Source of the DNA: SHZI01 sp963698405
GTDB lineage: Bacteria; Pseudomonadota; Gammaproteobacteria; Steroidobacterales; GCA-2729495
DNA length: 64,000 bases
NCBI GenBank assembly: GCA_963698405.1
Contig: CAVOQT010000010.1
Span: 124,001-188,000, forward strand
Direction: 5' to 3'
This document shows positions 8,461 to 17,969 of the stretch, in pieces. The translations under genes were made by a program, and so were the position numbers. The notes beneath the pieces are model-generated. The model saw only the letters and a list, made by a program, of their open reading frames with translations. It searched no databases and had not been told where the DNA came from. The first letter of the stretch is position 1. Each line of letters starts with the position of its first letter.

Positions 8461-9350
8461 CCCTTGTCGCGTTCCTTCTGTAGTTGCAGCACGAACTCGC
8501 GATCCACTTCGGTAATACCGCGTTCTTTCGCCTGTTTGACGATGCCCTTGAGCACGGTTTTGATGAAGGGTCTGGGTACGCCGGTCAGCTGGCGGCAGGC
8601 ATCGCGGCTGAAGCTCACCTCAGGATCGAGGCGGTTTGCTTCATACATGATCGCCTCTTCCTTGGGCCCCTTGTCGGTTGGTGTCGGTAACCAGAAAGGC
8701 TTCTTGTGCTCGGCGAACCAGAACTTGCCACCATCGCGGAAGCCGTAGGTGATCGGCATGTGCGGCATGTGCCGGGTGCCTTCCTCGATATTCGTTGCCC
8801 AGGTTTTCTTGAGGAGAATATTGTCGATCCGCAGCACGAAATATTCAGGCGTCTTGCCGTTGTCGCGAATCGGCTGCGCAGCGTCCCAGGTGCACTCGAA
8901 AACCTGAAAAGCCTCCTTGAGGATTTTCGGGAAGCGCTGGCCGTCCGACTGCCGTCCGGGAGTCGGACTGTCGATCAGCGTGTAGGGACTGTCGCGCATC
9001 TTTTCCACGGTGTCCTGCCCGGGATAGCCGAGGCTGACGATCTTCTTCAGCGTGCGGCGATCGAACTCGACGAAGTTCATCGCGCATACGCCGCCGCGCT
9101 TGATGTACCGGTCGGTGTTTGAATTCTGCCGGCTGCAGACCAGAAAGGAGCGTCCGCCGATCACTTCGAAGGGAAAGCTGAGCTGGTACGGTCCGATATT
9201 GGTCGTACCCTGCTCATCGACTGTCGTGATGAGGGCAAAGGACGAGGGCCAGTACGCACTGGCCTGGTACCAGTTGTCACGCAGCGGGCTGCTAACGAAG
9301 GGTTCATCAATGGTGCGCGGGTGGCGACGAAAGATATCGGCAAATTTCAA
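8457..9350 (-). CDS. Flavin-reductase-fold (FMN-binding split barrel) protein
   Basis: 297 residues. The N-terminal 180 residues resemble the flavin reductase-like split-barrel domain: WPSSFALITTVDEQGTTN, then the flavin-contact pattern FLVCSRQNSNTDRYIKRGG and CAMNFVEFDRR. It may use FMN or bind another flavin; no NADH-specific motif is evident. The start codon appears to be TTG at 9350, preceded by AGGAA with seven-base spacing. I found no better ATG. It is the first gene of the two-gene unit with the acetyltransferase-nitrilase. A relative with the same fold lies at 15201-16034. Confidence 0.8.
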   Translation of the reverse strand: MKFADIFRRHPRTIDEPFVSSPLRDNWYQASAYWPSSFALITTVDEQGTTNIGPYQLSFPFEVIGGRSFLVCSRQNSNTDRYIKRGGVCAMNFVEFDRRTLKKIVSLGYPGQDTVEKMRDSPYTLIDSPTPGRQSDGQRFPKILKEAFQVFECTWDAAQPIRDNGKTPEYFVLRIDNILLKKTWATNIEEGTRHMPHMPITYGFRDGGKFWFAEHKKPFWLPTPTDKGPKEEAIMYEANRLDPEVSFSRDACRQLTGVPRPFIKTVLKGIVKQAKERGITEVDREFVLQLQKERDKG

Positions 9351-9369
9351 AACGGGATTCCTGATGTAT

Positions 9370-9891
9370 TCAGCGACCGGTTGCCCGACGCAGTGCCTGG
9401 CGCAGACGTACCTGTGGTGGTTCGTGCCTGAAGATAACGACTACCCGGTGCTGTCGCCGTTCCCCGAGCGTCGAATCGGTCGGCACCGCATGCAGTCGCG
9501 CTGCCGAGATCGGAATGAGTTGGGCCGGTTTTGCACCGAGCAGCACCAGCAGCTCGCTGACTGCATCGACTCGTGCGCGTGCCAGCGCCTTGGCTGCCCT
9601 GGTCCAGCCACGATTGTTGGCATGTCCGACCACCGTGACACACTCCGTGCGGTGCCGGGCCAGCCAGCGGGCGCACTCATACATGCTTTTCAGGCTTTCA
9701 GGCCCCGGTGTCGCGCTGGCACGTACGAATTCAACAACGACCGGAAAACTGACCGGATTCGATCCGCCCGTTGCAGTTTCCTGGCCAGCAGCCTTCTTTC
9801 CGCGTGCCGGGCGTATCGAACCATTGCGCCGCACCACCTTCAGCGGCGGGTCACCTGTGCCATTTTTTCCGTTCGGCTTCTTTTTGGCCAT
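9370..9891 (-). CDS. OmpA-like domain protein lacking a signal peptide
   Basis: 173 residues. The central part (about 50-150) resembles an OmpA/MotB C-terminal peptidoglycan-binding domain: VEFVRASATPGPESLKSM, then VTVVGHANNRGW followed by a helix ALARARVDAVSELLVLLG and RQHRVVVIF. In canonical domains the loop reads GHTDxxG and the helix LSxxRAxxV; here the Asp is replaced (GHANNRG), so diaminopimelate binding is doubtful. The N-terminus is Lys-rich (MAKKKPNGKNG) with no hydrophobic signal, so export is unexplained. It lies just upstream of the flavin reductase gene on the same strand. Confidence 0.65.
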   Translation of the reverse strand: MAKKKPNGKNGTGDPPLKVVRRNGSIRPARGKKAAGQETATGGSNPVSFPVVVEFVRASATPGPESLKSMYECARWLARHRTECVTVVGHANNRGWTRAAKALARARVDAVSELLVLLGAKPAQLIPISAARLHAVPTDSTLGERRQHRVVVIFRHEPPQVRLRQALRRATGR

Positions 9892-9927
9892 GCGCGGTTT
9901 CCAGTCTCATGCGTGGACTACAGCTAA

Positions 9928-11742
9928 TCAGAGCCCGTAGCGTCGTGCAAGCAGAATGGACAGCGTAACGAGCATCAGTCCGACCAGTGGCAAACCGGCA
10001 CGCAGGAAGTCACCGAATTTGTAGCCGGCGGCATTCATCACCAGCAGATTGGTCTGATAGGCCATCGGTGTGGCGAAGCTCAGGTTGGCGCCGAACAGGA
10101 TGGCGAGTACGAAGGGCTCGAGCGGTGCGCCGAGCTGGGCTGCAGTGGCCACGGCGATCGGTGTGCCGACGGCTGCCGCCGCACTGTTCGATACGAAGTT
10201 GGTGAGAACGGCAGAAAAGGCCATGAAAATGGCCAGCTGTACAGACGGGGTGGCCCGCTCGACCATGAATGAAACGCCGGTGGCGATCCAGTCGGCGGCA
10301 CCGGTGCTGACCAGGCTTGAGCCCAGCGCAATGCTCGAAGCAACCAGCAGTATGACTGCCGGACTCAGTGCCTGGCCCAGGCCATCCAGCTTGACGCATT
10401 GGCCCACCAGCATCGCGATGACGCCGAGAAATGCGGCGACATGAATAGGCAGGATCTTCGTTGCTGCGGCGATGATGACCACCAGCATGATCAGCAGCGC
10501 GCGCCAGGCCAACGGCGAGCGCGGCAGCTGCAGGCTGCTGTCGAGCATCAGCAGATCCGGCTCGCTCTTGAGTGCTTCCAGGCGCTTGTTCTCGCCCTGC
10601 ACCAGCAGCACGTCCCCGGGTGCCAGCGGCACATCACCGATTGGCCGGCCATCGCGCAGGATCTGTTCGGTGCTGCGCATCACGCCGACCACTACCACGT
10701 TGAACTGTTCGGAAAAGCCGGCGCCTGACAAGGTGCGCCCGATCAGCTCGGAATCCGAGCCGATGACGGCTTCGGCGAGGCTAACGTCGCTGTCGGGCAT
10801 ATCGGCTCCGGCAAAGCGTCCTTCGCCGTAACGGTCGAACAGGTCTGCACGCAGGACCGCAGCGACCTCCCGCAGGCCGGCGGGCGTATCGCGCAGGATC
10901 AGCACGTCACCCGTCTCGAGGCTGCCGACCGCGTTTTTGTCCACGGGACCGTTGCCACGAATGATTTCGACCAGCGGCAGGGCCCGGCCCAGCAGTTTGT
11001 CCAGCCCATCTAGCTGGCGTCCGACCAGACGCTCATGCTCCGTGCTGACCACGATGCGTCCCTCAAACAGTCGCTTTATCTGTCTGGCTCCGCTGCTTGT
11101 GTCCGGCAGCAGGTGTGGCGCGATCAGCCAGAGGTAAGGCAGTGCGACCAGCAGTGCTATAGCCGTGATCGACGTAAAATCGAACAGCGCCATCGGCTTC
11201 ATGCCGAGGTCGGTGGCTATCGACAGCACCAGGAGATTGGTCGAGGTGCCGATGCTGGTCAGCATGCCGCCAGTCAGGATCGCAAAATTCACCGGCATGA
11301 GGGTTTTGGATGCCGGGTAACCGGTACGTTCGGCAAGGCTCAGCAGCATCGGCAGCATCAGTACCAGCACTGGCGTGTCGTTGATGAATCCGCTGGCGAT
11401 TGCCGCCAGAACCAGCGTGAGCAGCAGGCCCAGCCAGCGATTCAGTGCCCATATCTTGGCCAGTATGCGCACCACTGGTTCCAGTGCGCCGGTCATGGTG
11501 AGGCCGCGGCCAAGCACCATCAGTGAGCAGATCGCCACCAGCGCAGGATGACCGAAGGCCTGCAGAACTTCGGTTTCGGTGATCTGGGCCTGTGTGGATA
11601 CGTAAGGAAATACGTAGAAAATCGACAGCAGTGCGGCGAGCAGCAGCAGCGAGACCAGCTCCATGCGGATCCATCGGCGCGTGTACAGGTAAAACACGAG
11701 GATCGTAACGATCAGTACGGCTATGGCATGCGCGTTCGGCAA
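9928..11742 (-). CDS. SLC13-family (CitT/DASS-like) permease with RCK_C domains
   Basis: 604-residue inner-membrane transporter. Eleven or more hydrophobic segments are split by a soluble central insert (about residues 205-390) with two TrkA-C/RCK_C-like units (GDVLILRDTPAGLREVAAVL and LAPGDVLLVQGENKRLEAL). Such RCK_C-containing SLC13 proteins are common in bacteria, often annotated as sodium:sulfate or dicarboxylate symporters. The conserved hairpin motifs are present as FINDTPVLVLMLP with TSIGTSTNLLV, and NFVSNSAAAAVGTPIA with FATPMAYQTNLLV. Substrate is probably an anion such as sulfate or a dicarboxylate; it cannot be fixed from sequence. Confidence 0.88.
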   Translation of the reverse strand: MPNAHAIAVLIVTILVFYLYTRRWIRMELVSLLLLAALLSIFYVFPYVSTQAQITETEVLQAFGHPALVAICSLMVLGRGLTMTGALEPVVRILAKIWALNRWLGLLLTLVLAAIASGFINDTPVLVLMLPMLLSLAERTGYPASKTLMPVNFAILTGGMLTSIGTSTNLLVLSIATDLGMKPMALFDFTSITAIALLVALPYLWLIAPHLLPDTSSGARQIKRLFEGRIVVSTEHERLVGRQLDGLDKLLGRALPLVEIIRGNGPVDKNAVGSLETGDVLILRDTPAGLREVAAVLRADLFDRYGEGRFAGADMPDSDVSLAEAVIGSDSELIGRTLSGAGFSEQFNVVVVGVMRSTEQILRDGRPIGDVPLAPGDVLLVQGENKRLEALKSEPDLLMLDSSLQLPRSPLAWRALLIMLVVIIAAATKILPIHVAAFLGVIAMLVGQCVKLDGLGQALSPAVILLVASSIALGSSLVSTGAADWIATGVSFMVERATPSVQLAIFMAFSAVLTNFVSNSAAAAVGTPIAVATAAQLGAPLEPFVLAILFGANLSFATPMAYQTNLLVMNAAGYKFGDFLRAGLPLVGLMLVTLSILLARRYGL

Positions 11743-11876
11743 TGTCAGGCCCTCGTTGTGATTCCTGTCTCATGTTGCCAGATATGCACGGGCGGCGTCA
11801 GCCGATCCTTCAGCGCCGCCGTCTGTGCGGGTAGACTAGGAGCCGAGCAGGTCGCGGGCAGGGGCAGTCATACTGA

Positions 11877-12863
11877 ATGGCCGAGTACAAGGTAGAGGTT
11901 GCCCGCGAGATCGCCGAGGCTGCACGACCTACCCGTGCCTATTTCATCATGACGGGTCTGGCCACCGTGCTGGCCTCTTACGGTCTGCTGGCAAACAGCC
12001 CCGCGGTCATCATCGGTGCGATGCTGGTCGCGATGCTGCTGAACCCGATCACGGGCCTGAGCTATGCATTCGTAACTGCCGACATCGCACTCATTCGCCG
12101 CGCGGGCATCGCGGAGTTTCTTGGCGCGGTATTGGTGTTCGCCATAGGCTTCGTTGTCGGCACCGTACATCATGATTTGCCGATCACGCAGGAAATGCTG
12201 GTCCGCTGTGATCCGACACTCCTGGATCTCGTCATCGCCATAGCAGGTGGTGCTGCCGTGTCCTACGCGACCGGCAACCTGCGGCTCAATTCCGCACTGG
12301 CGGGTGTGGCCATTGCCACCGCGCTGGTACCGCCGCTTGCGAATGCCGGGATGCTGATGGCCCATGGTGAGCCGCATCTGGCAGCAGGCGCGCTGCTTCT
12401 GTATGTCAGCAACTACGCGTCGGTGCTGCTGGCCGCCATGGTGGTGTTCTGGCTGCTTGGCCACCGCCCGGATCGCGAGACAAGTACCAGCATGCGCGTC
12501 GTACGTATGGGACGCTTCGGGCAGCTCTTGTTGTTTGTGGTGCTTGCCGCCCAACTGGCCGTGCGGCTTGCAGATCAGATCGAAGCGCGTACGCGCCTGG
12601 TGGAAGTGGAAAAGAGCCTGTCAGTCGGGCTGGCGAAAACCCCGGGTGCGCACCTGATCGAGGTCCGGATCGCACCAAGAACAGCGCCGCAAGCGATTGT
12701 GGCGGTAGTGCGTACGCCGCAACCTGTAACGCCCGCAGAGGTGGCGCGACTCGAGTTGGCGCTGCCCGCAGTAGCCAAAGGCGAGCTGCGGCTGCGTGTG
12801 CGCAGTATTCCCGTCGTGGTGGCGAATTCCGATGGCTATCTATATGTTGACGACCTGATGTGA
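11877..12863 (+). CDS. DUF389-family membrane protein
   Basis: 328-residue polytopic membrane protein. The N-terminal 190 residues hold five to six membrane spans with the family's conserved opening YFIMTGLATVLASYGLLANS and PAVIIGAMLVAMLLNPITGL. A further span follows near 215-230, and the C-terminal about 90 residues are soluble. Function of DUF389 is unknown. The ion-channel gene follows ten bases after its stop, so the pair is probably an operon and may form or modulate an ion-conducting system (inference). The ribosome site is weak. Confidence 0.88.
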   Translation: MAEYKVEVAREIAEAARPTRAYFIMTGLATVLASYGLLANSPAVIIGAMLVAMLLNPITGLSYAFVTADIALIRRAGIAEFLGAVLVFAIGFVVGTVHHDLPITQEMLVRCDPTLLDLVIAIAGGAAVSYATGNLRLNSALAGVAIATALVPPLANAGMLMAHGEPHLAAGALLLYVSNYASVLLAAMVVFWLLGHRPDRETSTSMRVVRMGRFGQLLLFVVLAAQLAVRLADQIEARTRLVEVEKSLSVGLAKTPGAHLIEVRIAPRTAPQAIVAVVRTPQPVTPAEVARLELALPAVAKGELRLRVRSIPVVVANSDGYLYVDDLM

Positions 12864-12873
12864 GGAGTCTCAT

Positions 12874-13671
12874 TTGACCATTGCTGAGTTCATCAGCCTG
12901 TCATGGCGGCAGCGCCGCCGGTTCGTGCACGACCTCTACTTCAGCGCCAGTCCGGCAGGCATCCGTTTCCAGGGCTTCATACTGGTGCTTGATGTCGTGC
13001 TGATTTCCTTCTTCATGGTGTCGCCGTTCCTTGAACATGGCACGCTGTACCTTCTGATCGACTTCTGCATTGCCGGCGTTCTGGCTCTTGATCTGTTGGC
13101 CCGGGGCTGGAGTTACGGCAACCTGCGCCGCTGGATCCGTCGACCGCTGGTGTGGGCGGATTTTGCCGTGCTGCTCTCGCTGGTGGTGCCGGTCTATGCC
13201 GCAAATCTTGGCTTCCTGCGCATACTGCGCGCCTACTCACTGATTCATGGCGATACTTTCTGGCGCGTCATAGGCGGTGGCCGATGGGCCAATACGCAGC
13301 TTGCCGAGTCGACGAAGGCCATTACGAATCTTTGCGTCTTCATCTTTGTGATGAGCAGTCTGGTGCATGCCGGTTTCGCCGCGCGGGTGCCAACGATCCA
13401 GTCGTTCATGGATTCGCTGTACTTCACCGTCTCGACGCTGACGACCACCGGCTATGGCGATATCGTCCTGCCGGGGCCGGGTGGCCGCCTGCTGTCGATC
13501 ATCATCATGATCGGTGGCGTATCGTTGTTCTTCCGCCTGGTGCAGGTCACGATCCGTACGCCCAAGGTGCGCTTCAACTGCGAGGGCTGCGGGCTGCAGC
13601 GACATGATTCCGATGCCGTGCACTGCAAGGCCTGCGGTGCGCCGCTGAGGATTCGTCATGAGAACGACTAA
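12874..13671 (+). CDS. Voltage-gated-like potassium channel with C-terminal zinc ribbon
   Basis: 265 residues. Hydrophobic spans in the first 150 residues resemble an S1-S4 region, then a pore loop and final helix. The selectivity filter TTTGYGD near residue 192 is the classic K+ signature. After the last helix the short tail contains two CxxC pairs (CEGC and CKAC, about 15 residues apart) forming a zinc ribbon. This is unusual for a channel and could sense metal or redox state. I take the TTG at 12874 as start because GAGGAG lies six bases before it. The gene follows the DUF389 gene closely. Confidence 0.88.
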   Translation: MTIAEFISLSWRQRRRFVHDLYFSASPAGIRFQGFILVLDVVLISFFMVSPFLEHGTLYLLIDFCIAGVLALDLLARGWSYGNLRRWIRRPLVWADFAVLLSLVVPVYAANLGFLRILRAYSLIHGDTFWRVIGGGRWANTQLAESTKAITNLCVFIFVMSSLVHAGFAARVPTIQSFMDSLYFTVSTLTTTGYGDIVLPGPGGRLLSIIIMIGGVSLFFRLVQVTIRTPKVRFNCEGCGLQRHDSDAVHCKACGAPLRIRHEND

Positions 13672-13686
13672 TGAAGTGCGCTGACT

Positions 13687-15075
13687 TCAGTGCATGCCGA
13701 TCCCGCTGGTGTCCGATGACTTGGCTTCGCCGGGATCAAACTTCACGGGCCTGCCATCCTGCAACCAGACTTTCAGCGCAAAGACGAAGGCGATCAGGTT
13801 GGCTACCCCGACCAGGATGATCGGCCCCGAAATGCGCCAGTGGTCGAACAGGAAGCCACCGGCCACGCTGGTGACGAGGATGCCCAGTGAACCGCACAGG
13901 CCGGCGAGGCCGATCACCGAGCCGCGCACATCCTGCGGTGTCTCCTGACCCAGCAGTCCGGTGACAGAAAGGATCACACTCATCTGGCCCATACCGACCA
14001 GAACGCCGCCCACGTAACCCAGCGGGGAAAAAGGCTGATCTTGCAGGCCGAGCAAGGTGTAACCCACGGCGCCGAGCAGCAGGGCGGCCACCACGCAGGC
14101 CAGGCGGTGATAGCGGTCGATCAGAATGCCGGCAACCGGTGCCCAGACCAGCGCTGAGCCCTGAATCAGCGCAAACATCAGCGCCGCCCGCGCCAGCGCT
14201 TCCGGCCCATCCAGGCCCTCATCCCGACCAACGCGCTGCAGCCAGAGCGACACAAAGGTGGCGACCAGCGTGAGGTCGGCACGGGAAATGAAGGATCCCG
14301 CATAGCAGACCATCAAACGTGGATTGCCGCGGCCCTGCTGTATGCCGATCTGCAATACGCGGCGCAGTCCGATGCGGGAACTGACACCGGTGGGTGTGCC
14401 GCGTTTCAAACCAATCTGCATGACCAGTGCGGTGAGGGCGGCAAAGCCGGCCATGACAAACAACATGTAGCGGCCGGCATCAGCACTGCTCATGCCCTGC
14501 GCCTGGAAGATGGCGGGCAGCGTCGCGAACATCAGCGTGGCGAGGCCAATGCCCAGACCGTTGAGCACGCCGGACGCACCAGCCAGCTTGCCGCGTGAGC
14601 CCTCGGCCGGGTAGTCGGCAGCGGTAACCGCCATCATCACGCCGGCGAGGGCCAGGCCGATGGCATACACAAAGCGCCCGACATAGAGGTCGCCGATCGT
14701 GTGGGCCAGCCCGTACAAGGCGAAACCAAAAGCGGTGAACAGTGTGCCCAGCGCATAGATCGGCCGCCGTCCCACCCGGTCTGACAGGCCGCCGGCAAAG
14801 CTGATCAGGGCCAGCACCACGAGCTCGTGTATGGTCATCAGCAGGCCGGTGACCTGGCCATGCCGCTCGGCCGGGATGCCGATGATCTCGGTCAGTACAT
14901 AGGGCTGGGAGAAGCTCAGGAAACTGATGACCGGCATGATCGTGAACGACACGTAGAGGTAGGTCCAAGCGTTCAGGCCGCTCATCCCGTCTGCAAACTG
15001 CAGGGGACCGAGCCGATAGCCGGGCTGGCTATTGGCGGATTTCGAGTCGTTCAATGGAGATTCCCCCGTGGCCAT
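13687..15075 (-). CDS. MFS transporter
   Basis: Major facilitator superfamily permease of about 460 residues with twelve predicted spans. The loop between TM2 and TM3 shows the family motif GGLSDRVGRRPIY, and the second half has the weaker counterpart GILIDRYHRL. The likely start is the ATG at 15075; a TTG seven codons later (15054), preceded by GGGGGA, is a strong alternative. A GTG farther upstream would intrude on the divergent promoter region and is unlikely. Substrate unknown. It is divergent from the flavin reductase gene at 15201. Confidence 0.87.
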   Translation of the reverse strand: MATGESPLNDSKSANSQPGYRLGPLQFADGMSGLNAWTYLYVSFTIMPVISFLSFSQPYVLTEIIGIPAERHGQVTGLLMTIHELVVLALISFAGGLSDRVGRRPIYALGTLFTAFGFALYGLAHTIGDLYVGRFVYAIGLALAGVMMAVTAADYPAEGSRGKLAGASGVLNGLGIGLATLMFATLPAIFQAQGMSSADAGRYMLFVMAGFAALTALVMQIGLKRGTPTGVSSRIGLRRVLQIGIQQGRGNPRLMVCYAGSFISRADLTLVATFVSLWLQRVGRDEGLDGPEALARAALMFALIQGSALVWAPVAGILIDRYHRLACVVAALLLGAVGYTLLGLQDQPFSPLGYVGGVLVGMGQMSVILSVTGLLGQETPQDVRGSVIGLAGLCGSLGILVTSVAGGFLFDHWRISGPIILVGVANLIAFVFALKVWLQDGRPVKFDPGEAKSSDTSGIGMH

Positions 15076-15200
15076 GCAATGGTCAGAAATTCCGCGCGAG
15101 TATGGCCTATTGAGCGCCCTGCACACCGACCGGTTACAGTTTGTTACAACCGTGCAGTACGTTCACTCCTAAGCTCGGTTTTCAGTCAGGGAGGTCTGCC

Positions 15201-16034
15201 ATGAAGAAAGAAGCCAAGATCCGTCCGTTCTGGTATTCGGATGTCTGGTTGTTCCCGAAGCTCATCACCATCATCACCAGCATGGACAAGCAGGGCAGGA
15301 TCAACGCCGCCCCGTACTCGCACATCATGCAGTACGACGTGATGGCGAAGAATCCGCGCATGATCATCGGCTTCCGGCAGGGCTCGCACACCTTTCAGAA
15401 TATCTGTGAGACCAAAGAGTTCGTCATCAACTGTCCGACGGCGGACCATCTGGACGACATGATGGAGACCGCGCGCTTCTATCCGGAGGGTGTCAACGAA
15501 CTCGACCACACGCGTTTCACCATGATTCCTTCATTGCACGTCAAACCGCCGAGCATCCAGGAATGTCCGCAGATCGCCGAATGCGAAGCTGAGGAAATCG
15601 TCAAGCTGGAAAAGAGCAGCGGTATCGTCATCGCGAAGATCAAGGCGCTGGTGTTTGACGAAGAGTTGATCGAGATGGGTCGTGAGCAGCGCATCCGCAA
15701 GATGAACCTGCCGATCGGCCTGGGTGATGAAGACCGCCAGGACTATTTCCACGCCACGCTCGGACATATCAGCAAGCATGTACTCGGTGAGACGCCCGAT
15801 GCCTTCAAGGGCAGCGAGATCAAGCTGGCCATGACCTGGGATTCAGATGCCCTGCAGGCGCTGATGACCATCCCGCCGATGGTGCGCACGATGGTGACCG
15901 GCCAGACCGAGGAATACGCACGCTCGAAGGGTGACGAAAAGGTGAGCCATGCGCGCTTCACCCAGTTTGCCGCCGAGCAGGGTATGACGCCGGAGTTGCT
16001 GGAGCGCTTTCGGAAGAAGAAACAGTCGGCCTGA
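15201..16034 (+). CDS. Flavin-reductase-fold protein
   Basis: 277 residues, FMN-binding split-barrel family. The pattern LITIITSMDKQGRINAAPYS starts the domain, followed by MIIGFRQGSHTFQNICETKE and FVINCPTAD, which correspond to flavin-phosphate contacts in flavin reductases. The ATG at 15201 is supported by GGGAGG seven bases upstream. The last 60 residues are helical and basic (RFRKKKQSA). It is a distant paralogue of the protein at 8457-9350. It could supply reduced flavin to oxygenases such as the LLM enzymes at 50-53 kb, but no direct link is visible. Confidence 0.82.
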   Translation: MKKEAKIRPFWYSDVWLFPKLITIITSMDKQGRINAAPYSHIMQYDVMAKNPRMIIGFRQGSHTFQNICETKEFVINCPTADHLDDMMETARFYPEGVNELDHTRFTMIPSLHVKPPSIQECPQIAECEAEEIVKLEKSSGIVIAKIKALVFDEELIEMGREQRIRKMNLPIGLGDEDRQDYFHATLGHISKHVLGETPDAFKGSEIKLAMTWDSDALQALMTIPPMVRTMVTGQTEEYARSKGDEKVSHARFTQFAAEQGMTPELLERFRKKKQSA

Positions 16035-16042
16035 GCCACCGC

Positions 16043-17886
16043 TTATTCCGGCGCGGTACCGATGCCGAACTTGTCGAAGAGTTTCTTCCGTACGGTGTCC
16101 TTCAGCGTTTCGGTGGCTGCGCCTTTCACGATCCGGCCCAGGTCCACCCGCACCTTCGGATCTGCCACCGGGCCGTTTACCGTGAACGGGATCCGCAGGT
16201 TTTCGAGTTCAGCCAGGCTGCTGCCATCGGCAAACACCGGTTTTTCGTAGACCAGCGCTTCAAGTTCACTGGCCAGGGTCCTGGCCTGTACCTTGACTGC
16301 AGCCTTGCCTGAAACGCGCAGAAACGGTATCTCCGCGACCAGGGTATCGGTGTTGAAGGTACCGTTGCGCAGCTTGCCGGTCAGTTGCAGTGAATCGACG
16401 GGCGTCTCTTCCGCAGCAGTGCGTACCGGTACCGTCGTGCGTTTGAGCACCGCATGGGCACGCCGTATCTCATACCAGATATCCATGCCGCGGTAGACGC
16501 CCTTGTCCATCGTGAAGGACAGGTCGGCGGCGAGGTTCTGCATCAGTGCATCGCCGGCGTTGCCGCTCGACGATCCGGTCAGCGTGAAGCTCATCGTGCC
16601 GCCCAGGTTTGTTACATCGGCGAAGTCACTTAGCAGTGCGCCCATGTCGACATTGACCAGCCTCTGGCTGGTCTGCAGGCGCAGCGAATTACCGGAGGCG
16701 TCCAGCCTGACCCATCCCTGTGATTCACCGCCGTAGAGACGGGCGCTGAGCGGTTCAAGCCTGATCCGGCTGTCGGCTGCGCTGATGCCGATGTCGGTAT
16801 CGCTGAGCTTCAGGCCATCAAGGCCAAACTGGCCGATACGCACACGTCCTTCGAGATTGAGTTCACGCAGAGCATCTGGCGGGCCAGCTGTGTCTGCCGG
16901 TGCGTCCTTGCTAGCGGAAGTCTGCTCCGGTTCCGGAGCCAGATAGCGATCGAGATCCAACTGGTCGATGTGCAGGTCAAAGCGGGTACGCGGTATCTGT
17001 GTGCTGTTTGCGCAGGCAGCAGTTCACGCGACAGCTCGCCGGTGATGCGGCTGTCGTCCAGCTTGAAGTCCAGCTTTCTGAGGCCCACCGCCTGTTCCTC
17101 GAAAAACCATTCACTGCTGCCGGACATTTCACCGAGGACTGACGGGTCTGCGGTATCGGGCAGTTCCTGCTCGAGGCCGGCCAGTACCTCACGAGGCGAG
17201 AAGGGCTCGACGCGCAGCGTGCCGCTGAACTTGTTCTTGCTGCCGAAGCTTCCCCGGCCGTCCATATCCAGCGCGATCCCGGCGGCATGCAGCGATGCCT
17301 GCAGATCGAAAGGCGCGTCGCCGCGGATGGGCCCAGTGCGGACGTTCAGCTGCTCGATGCGATAACGGCTGCCATCGGCTTCATCGGTATAGCTCAGCGT
17401 GGCGTTCTTCAGTTCGATGGAGGCGATGGAAAGGTTCGCAGCGCTGTCCGTTCCGCTGGCGCTATCTGCTGCGCTTGTTTCCTCGCTGCCGAAGCTCCAG
17501 TTGTCGCTACCGTCATTGCGCGCGAACAGGTTTGCCTGCAGGCCGTCCACTGTGACGGAGCCGATCTCGATGGCACGCCGCGTCAGCATGGGCCAGAGGC
17601 GCAGCGCCAGCCGGGCGGAGTCGATGCGTAGAAAGGGATCGGCGGGAAATCCGGGCGGATTGCCCAGGGCGGCCTTGCCGATGCGGACCGCACAGCAGGG
17701 CAGCAGATCCAGTTCTACAGGCCCCTCCAGCTGCAGATCCCGGCCGGTGCGCTCCTTCACCTGTTCGATGATGAGGGCCTGATATTGCTGTGGATCGACC
17801 AGTGTAATCACTGCCACGATCACTGCTGCGCCTGCCAGCAGCAGTGCTGCAAGGCTGATCAGCAGCCATTTGAACAGCGGTTTCAC
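16043..17886 (-). pseudogene. AsmA-family protein, interrupted by a frameshift
   Basis: About 610 residues when repaired. An N-terminal membrane helix (residues 1-30, MKPLFKWLLISLAALLLAGA) is followed by an AsmA domain (LVDPQQYQALIIEQVKERTG). The C-terminal AsmA-like repeat region includes ARLYGGESQGWVRLDASG and ends with a DUF-like basic tail (KLFDKFGIGTAPE). AsmA-like proteins span the periplasm and take part in phospholipid transport to the outer membrane. The frame breaks near 16995-17010, where RFDLHIDQLDLDRYL continues the protein in another frame. A five-base duplication (GCACA) or equivalent indel would explain it. Either a sequencing indel or a recent lesion. Confidence 0.8.
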
Positions 17887-17969
17887 CGCTACGATTAAAA
17901 CACCTGGGGCGGCCTTCTCCTATACTCGCCGGGCAATGTGTCGGACAACCATATGATGCGGGTGATGAG

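Noticed and set aside
15076..15126. Longer N-terminus for the MFS gene at 13687-15075
   Set aside because: The extra GTG start would run into the region needed for the divergent promoter of the flavin reductase gene, and the added residues are not membrane- or family-like.
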